Source: Methanolobus sp. UBA118 (GTDB lineage Archaea; Halobacteriota; Methanosarcinia; Methanosarcinales; Methanosarcinaceae). Taken from it: 8,804 nt of DNA. A program made the translations under genes and the position numbers. The notes beneath the pieces are model-generated. The model was not told the DNA's origin, made no database searches, and saw nothing but the letters and a program-made list of their open reading frames with translations. The DNA lies in NCBI GenBank assembly GCA_002508635.1, contig DACO01000180.1:1-8804 (forward strand). The letters run 5' to 3'. This document shows, in pieces, positions 6,781 to 8,804 of the stretch; the first letter of the stretch is position 1, and every line of letters starts with the position of its first letter.

Positions 6781-7044
6781 TCAAAGCTCAAGAAGGAGCA
6801 ATATCACTCCTGAAAGTCCCAGCACAGCGGCAATGACAATGACCCATAAACTCTCTGTTTTTACTTCGGATGCATCAGAATGCAATGTGAAATAACCGGC
6901 GTGAAGCAGATAACCCACACCAGCAAGAGCAAATAATGCTAAACTGATGCTAAAACCCTGTGTGAGCAAACCGTGAACACCTATGACTCCCAAACTCAAA
7001 CCTAAAACCAGTGTTGATGCACGATAAAGTAATTTATGCTTCAT
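6781..7044 (-). CDS. Small three-helix membrane protein of unknown function
   Basis: An 87-residue protein that I do not recognise. It has three hydrophobic segments at about 9-27, 31-53 and 66-86, separated by a short TQG turn and a polar loop (HSDASEVKTES). The N-terminus is basic (MKHKLLYR), which would favour an inside location. ATG 7044 has only a weak upstream purine stretch (TTGGA). A TATA-like sequence (GATATTTATT) lies close enough for a nearly leaderless transcript. A 6-bp inverted repeat sits directly before the start codon. It ends about 100 bp before the Cse60-like gene on the same strand. Consistent codon use and hydrophobic periodicity support a real gene. Confidence 0.7.
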   Translation of the reverse strand: MKHKLLYRASTLVLGLSLGVIGVHGLLTQGFSISLALFALAGVGYLLHAGYFTLHSDASEVKTESLWVIVIAAVLGLSGVILLLLEL

Positions 7045-7047
7045 GTA

Positions 7048-7062
7048 ATTCCAATCTGGAAT
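7048..7062. repeat. Inverted repeat ATTCCA-ATC-TGGAAT next to the membrane-protein start
   Basis: A perfect 6-bp inverted repeat with a 3-base spacer lies 3 bases before ATG 7044, between the candidate TATA box and the coding sequence. A related half-site (ATTCCAGAAT) occurs near 7094-7103. It could be an operator for a dimeric regulator; the short length makes this tentative. Confidence 0.35.
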
Positions 7063-7065
7063 GAA

Positions 7066-7077
7066 CGAATAAATATC
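7066..7077 (-). promoter_or_regulatory. Candidate TATA box for the small membrane protein gene
   Basis: The minus strand reads GATATTTATTCG, about 27 bases before ATG 7044, which would place the transcript start almost at the start codon. A second AT-rich candidate (GAATTTATTTAAAAG) lies about 20 bases further upstream. Confidence 0.35.
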
Positions 7078-7138
7078 TATTGCTTTTAAATAAATTCCAG
7101 AATATGGATCATTAACAATAGCATTTATTATTGTAAAG

Positions 7139-7158
7139 TTACATTCTATATAATGTAA
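7139..7158 (+). promoter_or_regulatory. TATA box inside a 7-bp inverted repeat, probable flippase promoter/operator
   Basis: TTACATT (7139-7145) and AATGTAA (7152-7158) are perfect reverse complements separated by six bases. The element contains TATATAA at 7147-7153, a good archaeal TATA box. A start about 25 bases downstream would give a leader of roughly 95 bases to ATG 7271. The geometry suggests a site where a repressor could block TBP binding. Regulation is inferred. Confidence 0.5.
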
Positions 7159-7270
7159 ATATCGGGTTGGTAAATAGTGGTGGATTGTAAGTAAATCGTA
7201 GAACCGGTTAGTATGTAAAAACGATTTGTCAGATATTGGGGATTGGGTCTATCTACTGTGTGATGCATAT

Positions 7271-8560
7271 ATGAAAGAATCGTTTATTCCGGGCTTCGTG
7301 AAGGATAAATCTAAAATAAGCATTGATCGACTATTTTTGAGTCTTAAGGACCCACTTTATAGAAATTCCCTCTTTCTTCTGCTTGGAAGGTTACTGAATG
7401 TCGGAATGGGATTTCTGTTCTGGTTGATAGCCGCCAGGCTCTATCCTACAGGGGAGGTTGGTATTGCAACTGCGCTGATCACATCCCTTGGATTGATAGT
7501 TTTTATTTCCAGTCTGGGATTCAATTTCTCTCTTATTCGGTATATTAATATAAATGTTAAAGAGAATGTGCTGAGCACTTCTATTATAATTACTACTGTA
7601 GCAGCTGCTATTGTAGCGATAGCATATCTGGTGATCGTCAATAACGTATTACACAGTATATCCATTCTCCAGAAAACAGGATACGCCCTGTTCTTTTTTA
7701 TAACAGTGGTAGTAAATTCTGTCTTTTTTATGAGTGGAGAGGCTTTTAAGGCTCTGAGGGATACAAGGGATTTCTTCCTGCAGAACCTTGCTCTTGCTAT
7801 CAGAGTCCCGCTACTCCTTCCATTTGTCTTCATGGGAAACTTTGGGATATTCGGAGCAATAGGTGTGACTTACATGATTTCAACTGTTTTTAGTTTACAT
7901 CTATTGCTTAAAAGAGCCAATATAATCCCTAAAATTGACAAAGAATACCTGAAAGAATCATTCACTTTCTCTTCTGGAAACTACGTTTCGAACCTGCTGT
8001 ATGAAAGTCCCGCACTAATGATGCCTACAATAATACTGAGCCTTCTCGGAGAAGAGGAAGCGGCTCTGTATTACATTGCATATTCGGTAAGTAACCTGAT
8101 ATGGATAGCACCCATGGCAATAAGCACCTCGCTTTTTGTGGAGGGTAGCTACGGGGAAGGGATCAAGAGGAACCTGATAAGATCAGGGGTTGTGGTTTTT
8201 ATTCTGCTTATACCAAGTATATTAATAGTGTACTTTTTTGGCAATTTCATTTTGCAGATATTCGGAGAGGATTATGTAGAGGCTCTATCTTTGCTTCACA
8301 TTCTTGTGCTGTCAAGCTTCTTTGTAGTACTGCATAATTTTTTCGTTCCTGTATTGAATATACAGATGAAGGTAAAAGAGCTCATGAAAGTAAATTTCAT
8401 CCGTTTTTCACTATTGCTGGGGCTTTCTTATATACTGCTTGGAGAATATGGAGTCGTTGGCTTTGGATATGCCTGGATGCTAAGCTACATGGTACTTACA
8501 CTTGTAATGCTTCGAATCTCCTGGAGAGAAGGATGGATATGCATCGGGAAAAACAAATAA
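7271..8560 (+). CDS. Wzx/MVF-type polysaccharide flippase
   Basis: A 429-residue polytopic membrane protein of the MATE/MOP superfamily, with about a dozen hydrophobic segments. The N-terminal part is typical of archaeal lipid-linked oligosaccharide flippases: DPLYRNSLFLLLGRLLNVGMGFLFW, then LIAARLYPTGEVGIATAL and SSLGFNFSLIRYI. Later markers include YVSNLLYESPALMMP, which resembles the repeated half, and FGEDYVEALSLLHIL. The family moves polyprenyl-linked sugars across the membrane. ATG 7271 is preferred: the protein begins 25-30 residues before the first helix as expected, and GTGTGAT precedes it. TTG 7226 has no ribosome site and its extra 15 residues look non-coding. The gene is monocistronic and convergent with the tRNA gene. 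It fits the glycosyltransferases at the left of the window, though about 4 kb of other genes separate them. Confidence 0.9.
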   Translation: MKESFIPGFVKDKSKISIDRLFLSLKDPLYRNSLFLLLGRLLNVGMGFLFWLIAARLYPTGEVGIATALITSLGLIVFISSLGFNFSLIRYININVKENVLSTSIIITTVAAAIVAIAYLVIVNNVLHSISILQKTGYALFFFITVVVNSVFFMSGEAFKALRDTRDFFLQNLALAIRVPLLLPFVFMGNFGIFGAIGVTYMISTVFSLHLLLKRANIIPKIDKEYLKESFTFSSGNYVSNLLYESPALMMPTIILSLLGEEEAALYYIAYSVSNLIWIAPMAISTSLFVEGSYGEGIKRNLIRSGVVVFILLIPSILIVYFFGNFILQIFGEDYVEALSLLHILVLSSFFVVLHNFFVPVLNIQMKVKELMKVNFIRFSLLLGLSYILLGEYGVVGFGYAWMLSYMVLTLVMLRISWREGWICIGKNK

Positions 8561-8565
8561 TTGTT

Positions 8566-8580
8566 AATTAAAAAAGTTTA
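8566..8580 (-). terminator. T-rich terminator of the tRNA gene
   Basis: Downstream of the tRNA on the minus strand the sequence reads TAAACTTTTTTAATTAA. A run of six Ts is a typical archaeal intrinsic termination signal. It sits between the convergent flippase and tRNA ends. Confidence 0.5.
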
Positions 8581-8581
8581 G

Positions 8582-8654
8582 TAGCCCGGCACGGATTCGA
8601 ACCGAAGTTGCGGGATCCAGAGTCCTGCATGATTGACCACTACACTACCGGGCT
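8582..8654 (-). tRNA. tRNA-Gln (anticodon CUG)
   Basis: A 73-base cloverleaf on the minus strand. The acceptor stem AGCCCGG pairs perfectly with CCGGGCT and is followed by discriminator A. CCA is not encoded. The D arm contains TAGTGTAGTGGTCAAT with the GG of the D loop. The anticodon arm is CAGGA-CTCTGGA-TCCTG, giving anticodon CTG, so it decodes CAG as glutamine. The T loop is TTCGAAT. The T stem, TTCGG against CCGTG, has three good pairs, one U-U mismatch and one G-U pair, which is weaker than normal. No intron is seen. In archaea this tRNA is normally charged with Glu and amidated by GatDE. Confidence 0.93.
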
Positions 8655-8686
8655 TCTCTGAAAGCACTCCTACATTGCAATAGTCA

Positions 8687-8695
8687 CATATTAAG
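8687..8695 (-). promoter_or_regulatory. Candidate TATA box for the tRNA gene
   Basis: The minus strand reads CTTAATATG about 35 bases before the 5' end of the tRNA. That is consistent with a short 5' leader removed by RNase P. No other AT-rich box is closer. Confidence 0.4.
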
Positions 8696-8711
8696 ATATC
8701 GGTCGGATTCG

Positions 8712-8804
8712 TTACAGACTTTCCGGACCTTCATCGAGTACTGCAGTCCACCACCATCTGGCCATGTCTATAAGGTCTTTGCTGAACTGACCTGAAAGCC
8801 TGTA
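8712..8804 (-). CDS. C-terminal end of an unrecognised protein
   Basis: The minus-strand frame is open from the right edge to TAA at 8712-8714, giving 30 residues that include GQFSKDLIDMARWWW and end TAVLDEGPESL. Composition and codon use look like real coding sequence, with a striking triple Trp. I do not recognise the family. It lies about 57 bp upstream of the tRNA on the same strand. The rest of the gene is outside the window. Confidence 0.6.
   Translation of the reverse strand, partial: YRLSGQFSKDLIDMARWWWTAVLDEGPESL

Noticed and set aside
7441..7833. 130-codon minus-strand frame
   Set aside because: It is antisense to the transmembrane region of the flippase, with a composition expected from reversed hydrophobic codons.

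Overview
The window looks like a chromosomal segment of a methanogenic archaeon, most plausibly in the Methanosarcinales. The evidence is AT-leaning DNA with archaeal TATA-like boxes, Shine-Dalgarno sequences of the AGGAGGT/AGGTGG type, a lipoprotein signal of the GSGC type, a tRNA gene without an encoded CCA, and protein families common in these organisms. The taxonomic call is an inference; no marker gene is present.

Left part (1-3033): surface glycan genes. The window opens inside a GT4 glycosyltransferase (+). It is followed by a small DUF6122-like membrane protein (+). Convergent to these is a minus-strand pair: a membrane-anchored GT2 glycosyltransferase of the dolichyl-phosphate-sugar synthase type, followed 38 bp later by a second GT4 enzyme. 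Together with the Wzx-like flippase at 7271-8560 they look like parts of a lipid-linked glycan assembly and export set for protein glycosylation or a surface polysaccharide.

Middle (3034-5282): a 350-bp non-coding spacer leads into a two-gene plus-strand operon. Its genes are an AAA-like P-loop ATPase with a C-terminal winged-helix-like region and an MscS-type mechanosensitive channel. Stop and start overlap as TGATG behind a strong AGGAGGT site, so the two are probably translationally coupled. This ATPase-channel pair is the best candidate here for an undescribed system.

Right part (5327-8804): convergent to the channel is a secreted lipoprotein of the PQQ-dependent aldose dehydrogenase family. 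Upstream on the same strand are a 55-residue Cse60-like gene (6512-6679) with its own TATA box and Shine-Dalgarno site, and an 87-residue three-helix membrane protein. Then come a flippase gene whose putative TATA box sits inside a 7-bp inverted repeat, a tRNA-Gln(CUG) gene on the minus strand, and the last 30 codons of an unrecognised minus-strand protein that runs off the edge.

I saw no CRISPR array, insertion sequence or replication origin. The stretches above about 200 bp without a gene (3034-3396 and 7045-7270) hold promoter-like elements and inverted repeats only.
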